64,000 nt of DNA. It comes from Brachypterus glaber. Taxonomy: Eukaryota > Arthropoda > Insecta > Coleoptera > Kateretidae. The DNA lies in the NCBI GenBank assembly GCA_958510825.1, contig OY294044.1:39109816-39173815 (forward strand), given 5' to 3'. The position numbers and the translations under genes were made by a program. Of this stretch, positions 1 to 10,485 are shown piece after piece (within the stretch, counting starts at the first letter, position 1; each line of letters begins with the position of its first letter). The notes beneath the pieces are model-generated. The model was not told where the DNA came from. It searched no databases and saw only the letters and a list, made by a program, of their open reading frames with translations.

Positions 1-470
1 AATTGTCTTAAAAAGTCCCCATTTTGCTATCAACTCTTTAAATTTTTCCTCAGTTACCTGTGACGTCATATTTTTAACTGGAAATACCTCTATCCACTTT
101 GAAAATGCATCGACAACCACGAGAAACATCTGGTTTTTGATTGGTCCACAATAATCAGCATTTATTCGCATCCATGGCCCTTCAGGAATTTTCCATGGCG
201 TCAAGTGGTTCTTTGGCGGATGCGCGTGCTGCTCTAGGCAAGATTTACATTTCCTGGGTATTACTACTCTGTATCCCAACATTAGTATACCTTCTTCAAT
301 GGACAATTCATTTCTTCTGTTTTTATATGGAACGAGCTCCTCTTTTACCTTTTTGGGCCACTTATCCAGCATTACGTACTTCATTACTTCCTGAAGTTCC
401 TCGTCTAGCTGAGTTTCCTGCCGGATTGCTTTGTTGTCGATCGGCCATGCTTCGCAATCCTCCGTGAAGT
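1..470 (-). pseudogene. Ty3 integrase, N-terminal and core part (incomplete)
   Basis: Minus-strand translation of about 1-400 gives a stretch with PEGPWMRINADYCGPI followed by FLVVVDAFSKWIEVFP. These are the first two acidic residues of the DDE integrase core in their usual surroundings. The third catalytic residue lies beyond the window edge. The H2C2 zinc-binding domain expected just upstream is largely missing: the chain passes from an ILMLGYRVVIPR stretch directly to KCKSCLEQ, which looks like the first and last strands of the domain with the middle lost. The frame differs from the RNase H frame at 540-892, so at least one frameshift lies near 470-540. Its job would be to insert the cDNA into the host genome. 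Confidence 0.75.
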
Positions 471-534
471 TTATATACGTGCCTTTGTCCTCTTTTACGT
501 GATTTGTCTGCATGGGCCGTCTTGTCCTCTTTGA

Positions 535-940
535 ATATTCCTACCACTGTTTTTGCATCGCATCTTATGCTGAACTTGATCCCTATTAAATATTGGTAAA
601 ATTTTAATAAAGAAAAATAGATAGATAAAGCTTCTAACTGCACAATTGGGTACCTTGTCTCTGAAATCGTCAAGGACCTAGAGACACAGGCTATTGGTCT
701 CTCAGACCCGTCTTTCATCTTGTGCATAATCATCCCTGCTATCCCTCTGAGCGAAGCATCGGTAACAAGGATTACAGGAAGCTCTGGATTGAAATGTACT
801 AATATTGTGTCTGAAGTTAATATATTTTTGGCCTCAACAAAAGCTTTTTCGCAATGACTATCCCATTTAAATGCGGAATCTTTTTTTAACAAGTCATATA
901 TTGGCCTTAAAATGCATGTAGCATTGGGGATATATTTATT
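535..940 (-). pseudogene. Ty3 RNase H region
   Basis: The open frame covering 362-892 on the minus strand, extended upstream in the same frame to about 940, carries INFYNKYIPN and then the RNase H pattern of Ty3/gypsy pol: VTDASLRGIAGMIM (first catalytic Asp), RPIACVSRSLTISETRYPIV (with the usual E later in QLEALSIYF), and FSIRCDAKTVVGIF. RNase H would remove the RNA strand during reverse transcription. After about 535 the frame runs into sequence that does not match the family, so the end of the domain is damaged. Confidence 0.8.
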
Positions 941-948
941 ATAAAAAT

Positions 949-1316
949 TTATTTTATCCCGAATGCCAAGCGTTTTACCTTATAAAGCCCTCGGTGGGTT
1001 GCCCATGTTAGCACCTCACTGGATTCCTCGTCCACCTCAAACTGGAGGTATGCCTTCGACAAATCCAACTTTGTAAAACGTTTTCCGCCCTTAAGTTTGG
1101 TGAAAATTTCCTCTATTCTTGGTAATGGGTACTGCATATCGCTTAAATGCCTATTTACTGTAGCTTTATAGTCACCACATACTCTTATCTCTCCATTTTC
1201 TTTCAAGGCCACGACCAATGGAGTTGCCCACGAGCTTGTTGCTACGCTAGTGATGATACCTTCCTTTTCCAATGAATCCAGCTCCTCATCTAACCTTTTC
1301 CTTTGTAACGATATAA
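949..1316 (-). pseudogene. Ty3 reverse transcriptase fingers/palm fragment, catalytic YxDD part deleted
   Basis: The minus-strand frame 949-1272 reads MEKEGIITSVATSSWATPLV, then KLDLSKAYLQFEVDEES (motif A with its catalytic Asp) and KVKRLAFGIK. Normally well over 100 residues including the YxDD box follow FGI. Here a stop comes after FGIK and the sequence resumes at INFYNKYIPN, the connection region, only a few bases later. The polymerase core was therefore deleted. Upstream the frame extends to about 1316 (an LDEELDSLEKEG segment) and is then interrupted by the 1317-3206 insertion. Confidence 0.8.
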
Positions 1317-3206
1317 ATCGTCACTTTGTAATATAGCAAGGGTTAATTAAACTATTCGTTTACTTACGTTATAATTTATGTTTATTTTGTATATAAATAG
1401 TTACGTACGTACAGAACTATTTTGTATCTGGGACTATTTTGTAGCAGGAACTGAATTCTAACCATATAAGTCTCTATTCCATAGTTCTACCTGAAAATAA
1501 CATAAAGAAAACATAATTAGAATATGATTTTTAATAATAAAGAATCATATGACTTATTTCTTTATAATGCATTTGTCTATGGACTTACCTGGTTTTTATA
1601 TGTTTCAGAGTCTATTGAGGGTTGGATTTCACTGGCTTTCATCTGTAGCTTGTCTCTCCTGGAAAGTTGTGTATGCTTATTCCTTCGGGATAATCCAGAA
1701 TTTGTTGAAAATAGTTTGCTGGAACTGCTCACTTAGATTCAGTATTTTGTTTATAAGTTCACAGGACACTTAGTATTCTGTTCGTATTTTTATTAGTTTT
1801 GCTGATAAACAATAAGTATTGTTTATATTTGTTTCTTAGAGTAATATTTTGAGGTTAGATATCACTAATACGGATTTATTAGGAAATATTCTTTTTGGTT
1901 ATTATTTTTGGTGTCGTTGCCGTTACCTTTATTAGGAATCCTATACGGTAAAACTGTAGTTGATAATGACTTGCATAGATGTCGCTAATAGTTCAGAAAT
2001 AGGATTTTATTTACCAGAAGGGTTCATACTAGTGAATAAGGTCGATTTTCCTTCTTCTTGAAGCAACTCTGTTACCAAATGGTGGTGTCATTTTGACGAG
2101 TGTTTATTTTCTGTAATCATCGAAGTAATCCTTCAAGTATTTTTATTTAAAGTTAGTGAAAATGAATATTTAAACAATGCGGAAGATATTGTAACTGTTA
2201 TTTTCTACAATTACGCATTTATAACGTTTCGATGGACATCGAAGACTTAGTATGACATGTAAGTTAAGTTTTTCTGTTTCTTAGAATATTTCTGAGATAT
2301 AATTATTGTTTTAGCACCATTAATTAATTAATTAATTAATTACCATTAATTACCATTACTTCACCATTTCTATACCATTAATATGGAATTACATTAATTT
2401 AAGTTGAAGTTTATTTTGGTATATTTGATATACAAGTTCTCCGCATGGAGTGATGTTCTGTTGGAACATGGTTCTGTAATTTTCGGCATAGATAAATTCT
2501 ATGTAACCGTCTAGCAGACAATTTTATATTGGACATAATTTTCAAAAGCATATTTTATCCCGGACAACATTTTCAATCGTACATTTTATCCTGGAAGATG
2601 ATTTTTCCAAAGTAGATGGGACAGCCTATATTTTTTTTCCTTTCATTTGAGAAATGAATTCATCAGCATAGGGGAGACTTGTACAGATGGAGACGATGGA
2701 ATTCATACCTCATGGATTTTGCAGAAACCAGCTAAGTATTCATTCTGAAAACTTTTGAAAGCAATATTTCATATTTTAAATTCTTTTATTTCAATATTCT
2801 TATAACTGTAAACTTTATCAGATCTGATATAGTATTGTTTAATACTATATGCCATTCTGGCTTTTGTTCATTTTTAGGTACTTATTTTTTTTAAACATCT
2901 CATTTATTAATTATTAAATATCATACTTTTGATTAAATGATTTCTAATTTAAGCATGACTTCTATACACTGCAAGAAATGATTGCTGTTTACATACATTT
3001 CTTGGTGCTTGCTGAACTTCATGTTTTCTTTATACATTTAAGTCGAATGATTTCTGAATTTAGTAATTTTTATTAAGATTTCTTTAATTATATCTTAATA
3101 TAATTACACATATTTTTTTAGATATATTAATACATTACTTGATGTGCTTTCATTAAGTTTATTTATAATAAATTTCTCAAATGAATTATCTTATTTTATT
3201 TAAGGG
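1317..3206. mobile_element. Unidentified 1.9 kb AT-rich insertion inside the Ty3 RT gene
   Basis: The RT coding sequence stops at about 3207 (after ARNVPLAFYKI on the minus strand) and resumes at about 1316 (KRLDEELDSLEKEG). The 1.9 kb between them therefore split the gene after the Ty3 element arrived, or replaced a small part of it. The insert is AT-rich, has only short open frames, and contains a small (TAAT)n patch near 2320-2345. I found no clear terminal inverted repeats, LTRs, poly(A) tail or target duplication, so its class is unknown. The boundaries are estimates to within about ten bases. Confidence 0.5.
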
Positions 3207-3488
3207 TTATATTTTATAAAAAGCTAGAGGTACATTACGAGCTCTTATGAAGACCGGTACTGTGTTTTCTTTAAGATGCAATTTTATTTTCGCCAACTTG
3301 AACTTTCCCAACTTCCCAGAGAAGACTTGTGGATGTTTTTTCATGACATCATCCACCTGCACCATGTTTATCATCCCAATGCCCATGTTGAATGCATTGG
3401 TGAAGTTCCTTCCGAGGATGCACGCCCCTGCTCCGTCTACAACATAAAATTTTATTAGTCTTTTAATATTCTTATACTTTACATCCAC
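3207..3488 (-). pseudogene. Ty3 pol: protease end and RT N-terminal region
   Basis: The frame reads an LGRNFTNAF segment (end of the protease domain, ILGRDF-like) and then HPQVFSGKLGKFKLAKIKLH, the stretch that leads into Ty3/gypsy reverse transcriptases. It ends with VFIRARNVPLAF, equivalent to the PF(A/R)xRRVPFAL motif at the start of RT. The open frame terminates where the 1317-3206 insertion begins. A frame or position change separates it from the protease active-site frame at 3498-3749. Confidence 0.75.
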
Positions 3489-3497
3489 AATAAAATA

Positions 3498-3749
3498 TCA
3501 TACTGGTTCAAATCGGGAATTATTATAAGATCTAAAAGTTGTATTATCCTTTTCTAATTTAAATTTATCAAAATATTTTTGATACGTTAACAAATCTACG
3601 GCACTGCCTGTATCCAAGTCAAATATAAATTCTTTATTTTCAATAATAATTTCAACTTTATACTTATTCATACTATTTATATTTACGTCATTTCTAAAAA
3701 TTTCCCTCTTTGAACCAACATCACAAACATTACAATTAAAATCTGACAC
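3498..3749 (-). pseudogene. Ty3 aspartic protease
   Basis: The 83-residue open frame contains the active-site motif FDLDTGSAVDLLT (DTGS), the hallmark of retroelement aspartic proteases, about 50 residues from the frame start. It lies between the zinc-knuckle gag and the RT, as expected for the enzyme that would cleave the gag-pol polyprotein. The flap and C-terminal ILGR part are in the neighbouring frame at 3207-3488, so the domain is split by a frame change. Confidence 0.75.
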
Positions 3750-3819
3750 ATTAAAATTGAACGAAACATAGTCTGCTTTAGCGTTAAAATCAACATTTAA
3801 ATTTTTAAAATTACTATTA

Positions 3820-4718
3820 TTATTTAAAATTGCTTTCCAAACCTAAACTCCATAAATTTTCGACATTTTCTTCGTCAATAAAATTTAAATTTTTATTTTT
3901 ACATGCCCGCGCCAAATGTCCCTTTTTATTACATGATCTACAAGTATATTCAGAGTACTTACATTTTTTTCCAAAATGATTTCGAAAACAAACCTCACAT
4001 TTACTCTGTTTACTTTTGTTACCGGTATCCGTCCGCCTCGATGTCATTTGTCGGCCATGATGATCCGTGACGTTGCGCAGCGATGGTCCGGTTGCTCCTG
4101 CGCGTTGGCTACCACTTCCGCCATTGTTGTCACGTTGTTGAATTTGGCGGTTATTTCCAAACTTTTTTGACTTGACGAAATGGACATCGTAACCATCCTT
4201 TTCTCTGCTCTTGGCTAGCTCTATAATTCTGTCCAAGGAGGTTTCTTCTGGCTCTTCACAAACACGTTCGTAAATTGGACCTTTTTTCAAACCGGTGATC
4301 ATCTTCAGCTTCAGTACCGTCTTTAAATCGGCACCAAACTTGCAACTTGACGCGGCGTTGCATAGACGAGCGTAGTACTCTGCTATGCTCTCTGTTTCCT
4401 CTTTTGATTTATCTCCATAAACTTCCGTCTTTCTTTCCATAAAATCACTTTCTTAGCAAAATGCTCATTTAAAATACTGACTAGGTTATCAAAAGATTTA
4501 TTGGCTGGGTTAGTTGGAAATGCTAGGTCTCGGACTAATTTATATGTACTCGTGCCCAAAAGACTCAACAAAGTGGGTACTCGGATATCATCCTTTATAT
4601 TGTTAGCTTTAAAATAATTCAATAGACGTTTGCTATATATTACCCAATCGTCGACTTCAGCGTTAAATTCTTCCATTCTGATTGCTAGTCCGGCCATCTT
4701 GTCCACGCGGCGTTCCAA
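3820..4718 (-). pseudogene. Ty3 gag with zinc knuckle, one frameshift
   Basis: Two minus-strand open frames, 4383-4718 and 3820-4440, overlap. The first starts at an ATG (4716-4718) and carries the N-terminal capsid-like part. The second continues it with an ESIAEYYARL stretch and later a basic, glutamine- and glycine-rich linker. The second ends with a nucleocapsid zinc knuckle CRSCNKKGHLARAC (CX2CX4HX4C) preceded by another Cys-rich group. A one-base change near 4437, in a run of T and C residues, explains the switch of frame. Gag would form the virus-like particle of the element. The 5' untranslated stretch between 4719 and 4776 leads to the LTR. Confidence 0.8.
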
Positions 4719-4776
4719 CTTTCCCGACCGGTTTTTCGATAACTATTCCCGTTTTTTACCGAATCGTCGCCACCTC

Positions 4777-5022
4777 TGTGATATATAAGGGTAAGGCTTG
4801 TATAAAGAATACACGAGGTATATATCATAGGTAGGATTTATTAATACATTGACTAGATGAGTTTACAGAGACGTTAGGTATTTCTCGGAGCGTAGGCTTC
4901 AGCAGACTGCCGTTGTACGCCGGTTTCCGCTATGGCTGCGGTTGGTCCTGCTGCGCATGTGCACCGGATGTTGTATCCGTCAGGTCCGGACTATCCGCCT
5001 ATACAGGTGCGGATCCGTCACA
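4777..5022 (-). repeat. 5' long terminal repeat (LTR) of the Ty3 element
   Basis: The 246-bp block starts with TGTGA and ends with TCACA, the short inverted TG...CA termini of an LTR. It sits directly upstream (in element orientation) of gag. Three bases inside the LTR edge, on the minus strand, lies TGGCGACGATTCGG (about 4760-4773), which has the position and TGG start of a tRNA primer-binding site. The partner LTR would be left of the window, so identity between the LTRs, and thus age, cannot be judged. Confidence 0.7.
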
Positions 5023-5625
5023 TTTAGCACCTCACAGCTGTTTATTTCAGGATCGTTTAATAAAAATATTTAAAATCAAGTGGTAACCTTGTCCGACAAA
5101 AATTTTTGGGCAATACCGTTGTGGGACTTTAGTTAAGGGTTGGTCTCAAAAAAAAAACGCCCCGCTACCGAGAATTTTCTTATGTAAGAAGTTGTTTGAC
5201 TAGACATAAAGAACATATATACAAAGTCTCAACGGTCAGGTAATAAAAAAAAATCTACTGGGCGTGGGCTCCCGGACTACTACCAATGATAGTCTACGAT
5301 ATAGTACTCTTCTCTAGCATTATATAATAATATATATTGCTGTGAAGAGTACACCTAATAATAACAATAACGAATAGCACACATAACACATACAAGATGT
5401 ATTGCAAAATAAATACAGTTCAGACACAGCCAATAAGAATACAGGACGTACAAATAAGTTCTTATACGGCGGACGTACAAATAGGTTCTTACACGTCGGA
5501 CGTGCAAATTGGTGCTTGCACGTCGTAATTGCAAATTTGCGTTTGCATGTCGGACGTCCAAATAGCCTAGCCTAGCCACTTCGTAAAAAAAACTTCCCAG
5601 AGATAATTTCTTTGTGATTTTTCAG
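5023..5625. other. Intronic sequence between the Ty3 LTR and Skeletor exon I
   Basis: Apart from the minisatellite at 5444-5567 I see no gene here. It ends with a pyrimidine-rich stretch and the acceptor TTTTTCAG at 5618-5625. I take it as the 3' end of a Skeletor intron whose upstream exon lies left of the window. Confidence 0.6.
5444..5567. repeat. 27-bp minisatellite, about 4.6 units
   Basis: Units begin at 5444, 5471, 5498, 5525 and 5552 and follow the pattern GGACGTACAAATAGGTTCTT plus ACACGTC, with substitutions increasing toward the right. Because 27 is a multiple of three, the minus strand reads as a nine-residue repeat. There is no other sign of coding. It lies about 60 bp upstream of a Skeletor exon. 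Confidence 0.85.
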
Positions 5626-5815
5626 GGGAAAACACATTTACAGCTCGAATAGGACCAACAGGTGGCAAAAAAGGTTACACTGCAATTACTGGACAACCGT
5701 CTTGGGGGATATGTTGGTACATTAATGACAAACTTATACCAGAAATTACAGTAGAAAGGGGTCAAACATACACTTTTATTATTGAGGGTGGTGATGATGA
5801 AACCAACCCAGCAAG
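5626..5815 (+). CDS. Skeletor: Skeletor-like protein, internal exon (first half of the C-terminal cupredoxin-like domain)
   Basis: The exon is bounded by an acceptor AG at 5624-5625 and a donor GTAAG at 5816. It translates (two bases, then GAA at 5628) to ENTFTARIGPTGGKKG, QPSWGICWYINDKLIPEI and TYTFIIEGGDDETNPA, closely resembling the C-terminal part of insect Skeletor proteins. Skeletor was described in Drosophila as a spindle-matrix-associated protein; the longer products combine DM13, DOMON and a cupredoxin-like region. The final two bases AG join an A in the next exon to make Arg. Upstream exons are not in the window. Confidence 0.88.
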
Positions 5816-6149
5816 GTAAGAAAATAAATTAATTATAATTTATTACACTAATTTATACTTTATTTTCACTCTCAAGAACTTTACACTTTTTTATAAAATT
5901 GTGCTGTGCAGCTTTTAAGTCGAAATTTCAAAAGCTTTGTCGAAACCTCTTTAAAAAGCATTAACTTAATTTATCTTTAAATTTATTATTAACGTAAAAT
6001 TTTTTAATTTTAGTATTGTATAGTTTTTTGTTATTTGCAAGGTTATTTGTTCTAATTTTTGTTTGTAACAATTATTTGTTTTTACATTATATTAGGTTTC
6101 TATTATCATGTCATCTAACAAACATTTAATTTTTGTAGTGAGGTTTTCC

Positions 6150-6298
6150 CGTTAATAAATAAATAAATAAATAAATAAACAAACAAACAAACAAACAAAC
6201 AAACAAACAAACAAATAAATAAATAAATAAATAAATAATTAAATAAATAAATAAACAAACAAATATATAAATAATTAAATAAATAAATAAATAAATAA
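6150..6298. repeat. Tetranucleotide repeat (AAAT)n/(AAAC)n
   Basis: AAAT units switch to AAAC and back to AAAT several times over about 150 bp, with a few interruptions (AATTAAAT, ATATAAAT). This is an ordinary interrupted microsatellite. No poly(A) tail of a retroelement is obvious next to it. Confidence 0.9.
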
Positions 6299-6537
6299 GT
6301 TTCGACTGCGTTTCAAAACGCAGTTAATTATCTGCCATTATCACTCTGTACGTAACACTATAACTTCGCTATTGCTAATAGCCTAGGCTAGCTAGCTATT
6401 GGCACAGCTTTTTTTAAAAGTATAGTTGCGTATCTAAATTAATTTATTATTTATTTAACGGGTAAAACCAATTTAGAAAAATTACAATTTAGGCGAAATG
6501 ATAACAAAATATATAAAAGTTAACTATAGTAAGTATA

Positions 6538-7172
6538 CCGGGTGTTTTTTTTTAACCAATAATTTTCAAATATCTCGAATACTATGTATTAATAAACAAC
6601 TTTTGTTCTAGATTGTTTTTCTAAATTTAGAAAAAGAACAAAAGTTGTTTATTTTAATGGGGGAAACAAAATGGAGTATTTATTTTTTACGGATATTTGC
6701 GCTTTCAAAGTAATTTCAAGGTCAACTTCGTTTTTTTTTTAAATAGAAACATATTTTTACTGCTATTTAACCTCGTATTTAACTTTCCTGAAAAAAATAA
6801 AAATGTTTTATAAAAAACTTTTTGATCGGTCTTTTAGTTGCAGAAATAACACAGCCATACAAAATTAAAAAAAGTTGGATTTCCGACGAACTCGACTAGT
6901 CGAATTTGAAAGTTAGCTCCCATTTTCAAGATCCGATCAAAAAAAGTTTTTTACAAAAGATTTTTATTTTTTTGACGAGAATTAAATAGCCGTAAAAATA
7001 TGTGTTTCTATTTAAAAATACAAAGTTGACCTTGAAATCACCTTGAAAACGTAAATATCCGTAAAAAAAATAATACGCAATTTTGTTTCCCCCATTAAAA
7101 TAAACAACTTTTGTCCTACATTTTTTTTTAATTCGAGATATTTAAAAGTATCAGGTTAAAAAAAGCACCCGG
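6538..7172. mobile_element. Fold-back MITE, 635 bp, CCGGGTG ends
   Basis: The left end CCGGGTGTTTTTTTTTAACC and the reverse complement of the right end CCGGGTGCTTTTTTTAACCT match through the following CAAATATCTCGAAT. The arms continue inward: the AACAAAAGTTGTTTATTTTAAT region and the CTTTCAAAGT..CAAGGTCAACTT region both recur inverted near 7020-7110. The whole unit can thus fold into one long imperfect hairpin. It is flanked by TA on both sides. There is no coding capacity, so it would depend on a transposase from elsewhere. Confidence 0.75.
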
Positions 7173-7339
7173 TATATAAAACTAAAATCAATGTAAGGTG
7201 TAAATACGTGACCTAAGACTATTTTTGAAACCATTTGAAGAACCAATAAAGAAATCTATATCATTAAACTGATTATAATAATTACCATATTTCAATATAC
7301 GATTTATTGGAGAATTTATAATATAATTATAGTTTAAAA

Positions 7340-8482
7340 CAGTGGCGCACCCAGGGCGGGCTGGCGGGTGGCAGCCCCTCCCCCCAAGCCAACAAATTTA
7401 ATGTTTTTAAAATGACTTTTTAACTATTTTGCTTGTTAGCTTTTCAAAAAATTTCGCCTGCGATTTTATAAAATAATATGATCCATCAAACTGGATAATG
7501 TGAACCATCAATATTTCTAAAGATTTTGGCCTGCGGTGTTACATGATCAGTTGCATTTCAAGAGGTTTTTACCTACCCATTTGAAGTTTTTAAAAAATAA
7601 TTTGCTTATCCGGAAAAACTATAAAATCTTAAAATTTTCTTGATAAACAATAATGTGATTACAATTTGAATTAATAGATTTTGAAAAATTATTTACATAT
7701 CAAATTTTGAGGTTTCTGGGAAATTCAAAAACTTAAGATTTCTAAAAATTTTCGAGTGCGGGGCTAAGCATAATAAGTTGTGTTTTAAGAGGTTTCAACT
7801 ACTTATTTGAAAATTTATAAAAATGGCTTCCTTTTCGAATTCTTAGAAATTGTTTGTCCTGAAGACTGGCTAAACTTGGTTACCAATGATGTGATATTAC
7901 AACTTTAATTAATAAATTTATAAGATTATTTCATATCTGGGAAATGTAGAAAAATTAAGATTTCTAAAAATGTTTGCCTGCGGCGCTGAACAAGATGAGT
8001 TTTAAGATATTTTCTCTACTCATTTGCAGTTTTATAAAATAGTTTGCTTTTGAATTGTTGGAAATTTATCCTGTAAAACTGTGAACTGTAAAAAAAATGC
8101 CTGCTTCGCTAGACTTGTTAAGCAATAATGTGATATTATTACAATAATTACAATTTTAATTAATATATTTTATAAAATAATTTACATGTCTGCAAGTTCT
8201 GATGTGTCTGGGAAACGTGAAAATTTACGATTTTCTTATTTCCTCTGTCTATTAGAAGTTTTTTTTTATAAATTGTTTTTCAAATTTCGACGTGAAAGTG
8301 CGTGACCTCGAAAATTCTAATCAAAATTGACTGGCGCTAAACTTGCTTACCAAAATTGCAAAAAAGTCTGGCTACACCCTATACCCTTTACTGTTAAAAA
8401 GCTAAATAGGCCATATAAAAAAAATACTGTGGCGGTCCCTGGCTCAGCCCCCCCCCCCCAAAAAATCCTGGATGCGCCACTG
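7340..8482. mobile_element. Non-autonomous hAT-like element, 1.14 kb
   Basis: The ends are CAGTGGCGCACCCAGG and the reverse complement of CCTGGATGCGCCACTG, i.e. about 16-bp terminal inverted repeats with few mismatches. They are flanked by an 8-bp duplication, GTTTAAAA at 7332-7339 and GTTTGAAA at 8483-8490 (7 of 8 identical). An 8-bp duplication and CAG-type ends point to the hAT superfamily. The interior is AT-rich without transposase and has several degenerate internal repeats of an ATTTCTAAAGATTTTGGCCTGCG type (about 7510, 7740, 7960). Confidence 0.78.
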
Positions 8483-8831
8483 GTTTGAAACAATATTAGG
8501 GATCTTGTTTGGTAAGAAATATTAAAATTGAAATTTATTTGTTACAATTTATTTGTGGACAATTTATGTATGAGTTAACAATTTTAAATAAAAAAATAAC
8601 ATCGTTAAATTTCCTACGATTTTCAAGTGTTTGCATTTCTAAAAACGTTCTTACATTTGAGACATGATAACCCTCTCTTGGGATATATAAAGACATAAAT
8701 CAAATCAAAATCAAAAATCAAAAATTTGTTTTGTACACTTTCAATTGCACCTATATCGGTGTTATAGTAAGGTGACCAAACAGAAGAGTTATATTCCGAA
8801 ACAGATCTACAAAGGAAATAATACAATGTTT

Positions 8832-9277
8832 CAGGGCCGTACCAGAAAAAATCTAGGGGACTCAGCCCCCCCAGGGTGGCACCCTCAAAAAAAAAGCTTT
8901 GTCCCTAACGGTTTCAACACCCAAAACTTGGCGCCCCTACAAAAAAAAATTGAGAGAAAAAAAAAGCTTTGTCCCTAACGGTTTCTACCCAACTTGGCGC
9001 CCCTGCAAAAAAATTGGGGCCCCAAAAATTACCCTTTCAAGAAAAAAAGATTTGTCCCTGACGGTTTCTACCAAAATTGGCTCCCCAAAAATAACCTAAA
9101 GAAAACTTTTGTCCCTGAAGGTTTCTACCAAACTTGGCGCCCCTGCAAAAAAATAGGCTCCCAAACAAAGGTAGGTGACTTAAAAAATACCAGGGGGGGC
9201 TCAGCGAAAACACCAGGGGGCTCAAACCAAGGCCAGGGGGGCTTAGCCCCCCTGCCCCTCCCCTAGTTACGGCTCTG
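8832..9277. mobile_element. hAT-type MITE with perfect 8-bp target duplication
   Basis: CAGGGCCGTAC at the left and its inverted counterpart GTTACGGCTCTG at the right enclose 446 bp. Both flanks carry the identical 8-mer CAATGTTT (8824-8831 and 9278-9285), the classic footprint of a hAT insertion. Just inside the ends lie CTCAGCCCCCC and GGGGGGCTTAGCCCCC tracts. The centre consists of about five degenerate tandem copies of a unit containing TTTGTCCCTAACGGTTTC, TACCAAACTTGGCGCCCC and an A-run. There is no real open frame. Confidence 0.85.
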
Positions 9278-10073
9278 CAATGTTTTCATGACGCCATGAC
9301 TTCTAAAATATCTGGTATTTCGAATTATAAACAATGCAGTGCACTGTCTTGTGCGAAAAAGTTACAATAATTGTAATAATTATTGGTCGCTTAATAAAAT
9401 TTGACTTTAAATTAATTAATTAGAAGTTCTTTAAGAAGATAATTTTTATGGAATAGAACATAATTTCAGTAGAGTGCGGTGGAAATATTTTAATTTCACA
9501 TGCTTTTAGGAGTGCCGCGAAGGAAAAAGGTGACCAGGAAAAAATGGTCTATTTTGCTTTACTATTTTGAAAATTTTCAAAATTTCGGGAAAGCCTTGTA
9601 TTTTGTTTAAAACTGACCTATTTTTTGTTAAATATGCGCGTTTATTGCCAAAAATAAGCCGTTTTGAAAATGTGGTTACTAGCGCTTAACGTTTTTGTAA
9701 AGTATTTAACATTTTTGTTGAAAATAAAGGATGGTATCTATCGTTTTTGGGCCCAGCACACTAATAGATATATGAAAAATATTCTGTGAAAGTAACCACG
9801 ATAACTTAAGAACGCTTCGAGCTAAAGACTTCAAATTTGGACCAATGGTTGATTAGGTTCTAAAAATCATGTTGGGGATAAGGGGGTAAAATGGGTTAAA
9901 ACTATTAAATAAGTTTTTATATTTTTTTTTGTTTTTCGAAAAAAAAAATATTTCTTTATTTTTTTTTTGTAGATAGATATATTTTTTTCGGTTTTGGTTT
10001 TAATAAACATATACCTATTATAATAGGGAAAAGTATTGTTTTGTTGGCAGCAGTTTTTTTAATTTTATTTTAG

Positions 10074-10371
10074 ATATCACCCATTCTACATAAGTGATTC
10101 AAAAGAGGGAGGATACGGCCAAAAAACCGAAGCTCAAAGAAAGCAACAAAAATTATATGCAGGAGTACAGTTTGACGTAAACGGCTATTCTTACCCCACC
10201 GCTTACGGAAAATATTGCGAATGGGCCCACAAAGGAATCGACAAAGCCTTGGAATCTGAAACTTTTAATGATTATATGAAAACATTGAGGTTGGAGTGTG
10301 ATGATAATGTAGAATCTGGTTATCTAAATTGGACTGTTCCCATGGATGCTCCAGATCTATTATATTATCAG
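10074..10371 (+). CDS. Skeletor: Skeletor-like protein, internal exon (second part of the cupredoxin-like domain)
   Basis: Acceptor TTTTAG ends at 10073 and the donor GTAAAA starts at 10372. With the split Arg codon restored the exon reads RYHPFYISDSKEGGYG, YGKYCEWAHKGIDKAL and LNWTVPMDAPDLLYYQ, the expected continuation of Skeletor after the NPA at the end of the previous exon. The YHP histidine and the C..W cysteine are positions conserved in this family. The exon ends in phase 0. The next coding exon is 46 kb away at 56328. Confidence 0.88.
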
Positions 10372-10398
10372 GTAAAAAATAAAACAGAAAAAAAGTTC

Positions 10399-10401
10399 TT
10401 A

Positions 10402-10477
<76 letters not shown>

Positions 10478-10485
10478 GGGTGTCC
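10399..10485. repeat. (AT)n microsatellite
   Basis: More than 40 TA units with one TATATTATA interruption, immediately followed by ACCGGGTGTCCC, an end sequence often seen on insect MITEs. Only one end of such an element can be seen here. Confidence 0.9.

Larger units (their letters stand above)
1..5022 (-). mobile_element. Ty3/gypsy LTR retrotransposon, internally deleted, right end with 5' LTR
   Basis: Read on the minus strand the order is LTR (4777-5022), gag (4718-3820), protease (3749-3498), start of RT (3488-3207), remaining RT and RNase H (1316-540) and integrase core (about 400-1), as in Ty3/gypsy elements. The 3' part lies beyond the left edge. Several reading-frame changes, two internal deletions (in RT and in the integrase zinc region) and a 1.9 kb insertion show that this copy is dead. 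It probably sits in a Skeletor intron upstream of the exon at 5626, in the opposite orientation to the gene. The target duplication on the left cannot be seen; the bases after the LTR on the right are TTTAG. Confidence 0.85.
5816..10073 (+). other. Skeletor intron, 4.26 kb, filled with small mobile elements
   Basis: Donor GTAAG at 5816, acceptor TTTTAG ending at 10073. It contains an AAAT/AAAC repeat, a fold-back element (6538-7172) and two hAT-type non-autonomous elements (7340-8482 and 8832-9277). The remaining 9286-10060 is AT-rich with long T and A runs and no recognisable gene. Open frames inside it are short and belong to the repeats. Confidence 0.8.

Noticed and set aside
141..467. Plus-strand open frame of 108 codons with hydrophobic residues
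   Set aside because: It is the antisense shadow of the Ty3 integrase region.
1524..1773. Two overlapping small + strand open frames within the 1.9 kb insertion
   Set aside because: AT-rich, fewer than 75 codons, overlapping each other in different frames, no recognisable motif.
8745..9266. Overlapping short open frames with PNGF and TWRPC repeats
   Set aside because: They arise from the internal tandem repeat of the hAT MITE at 8832-9277.
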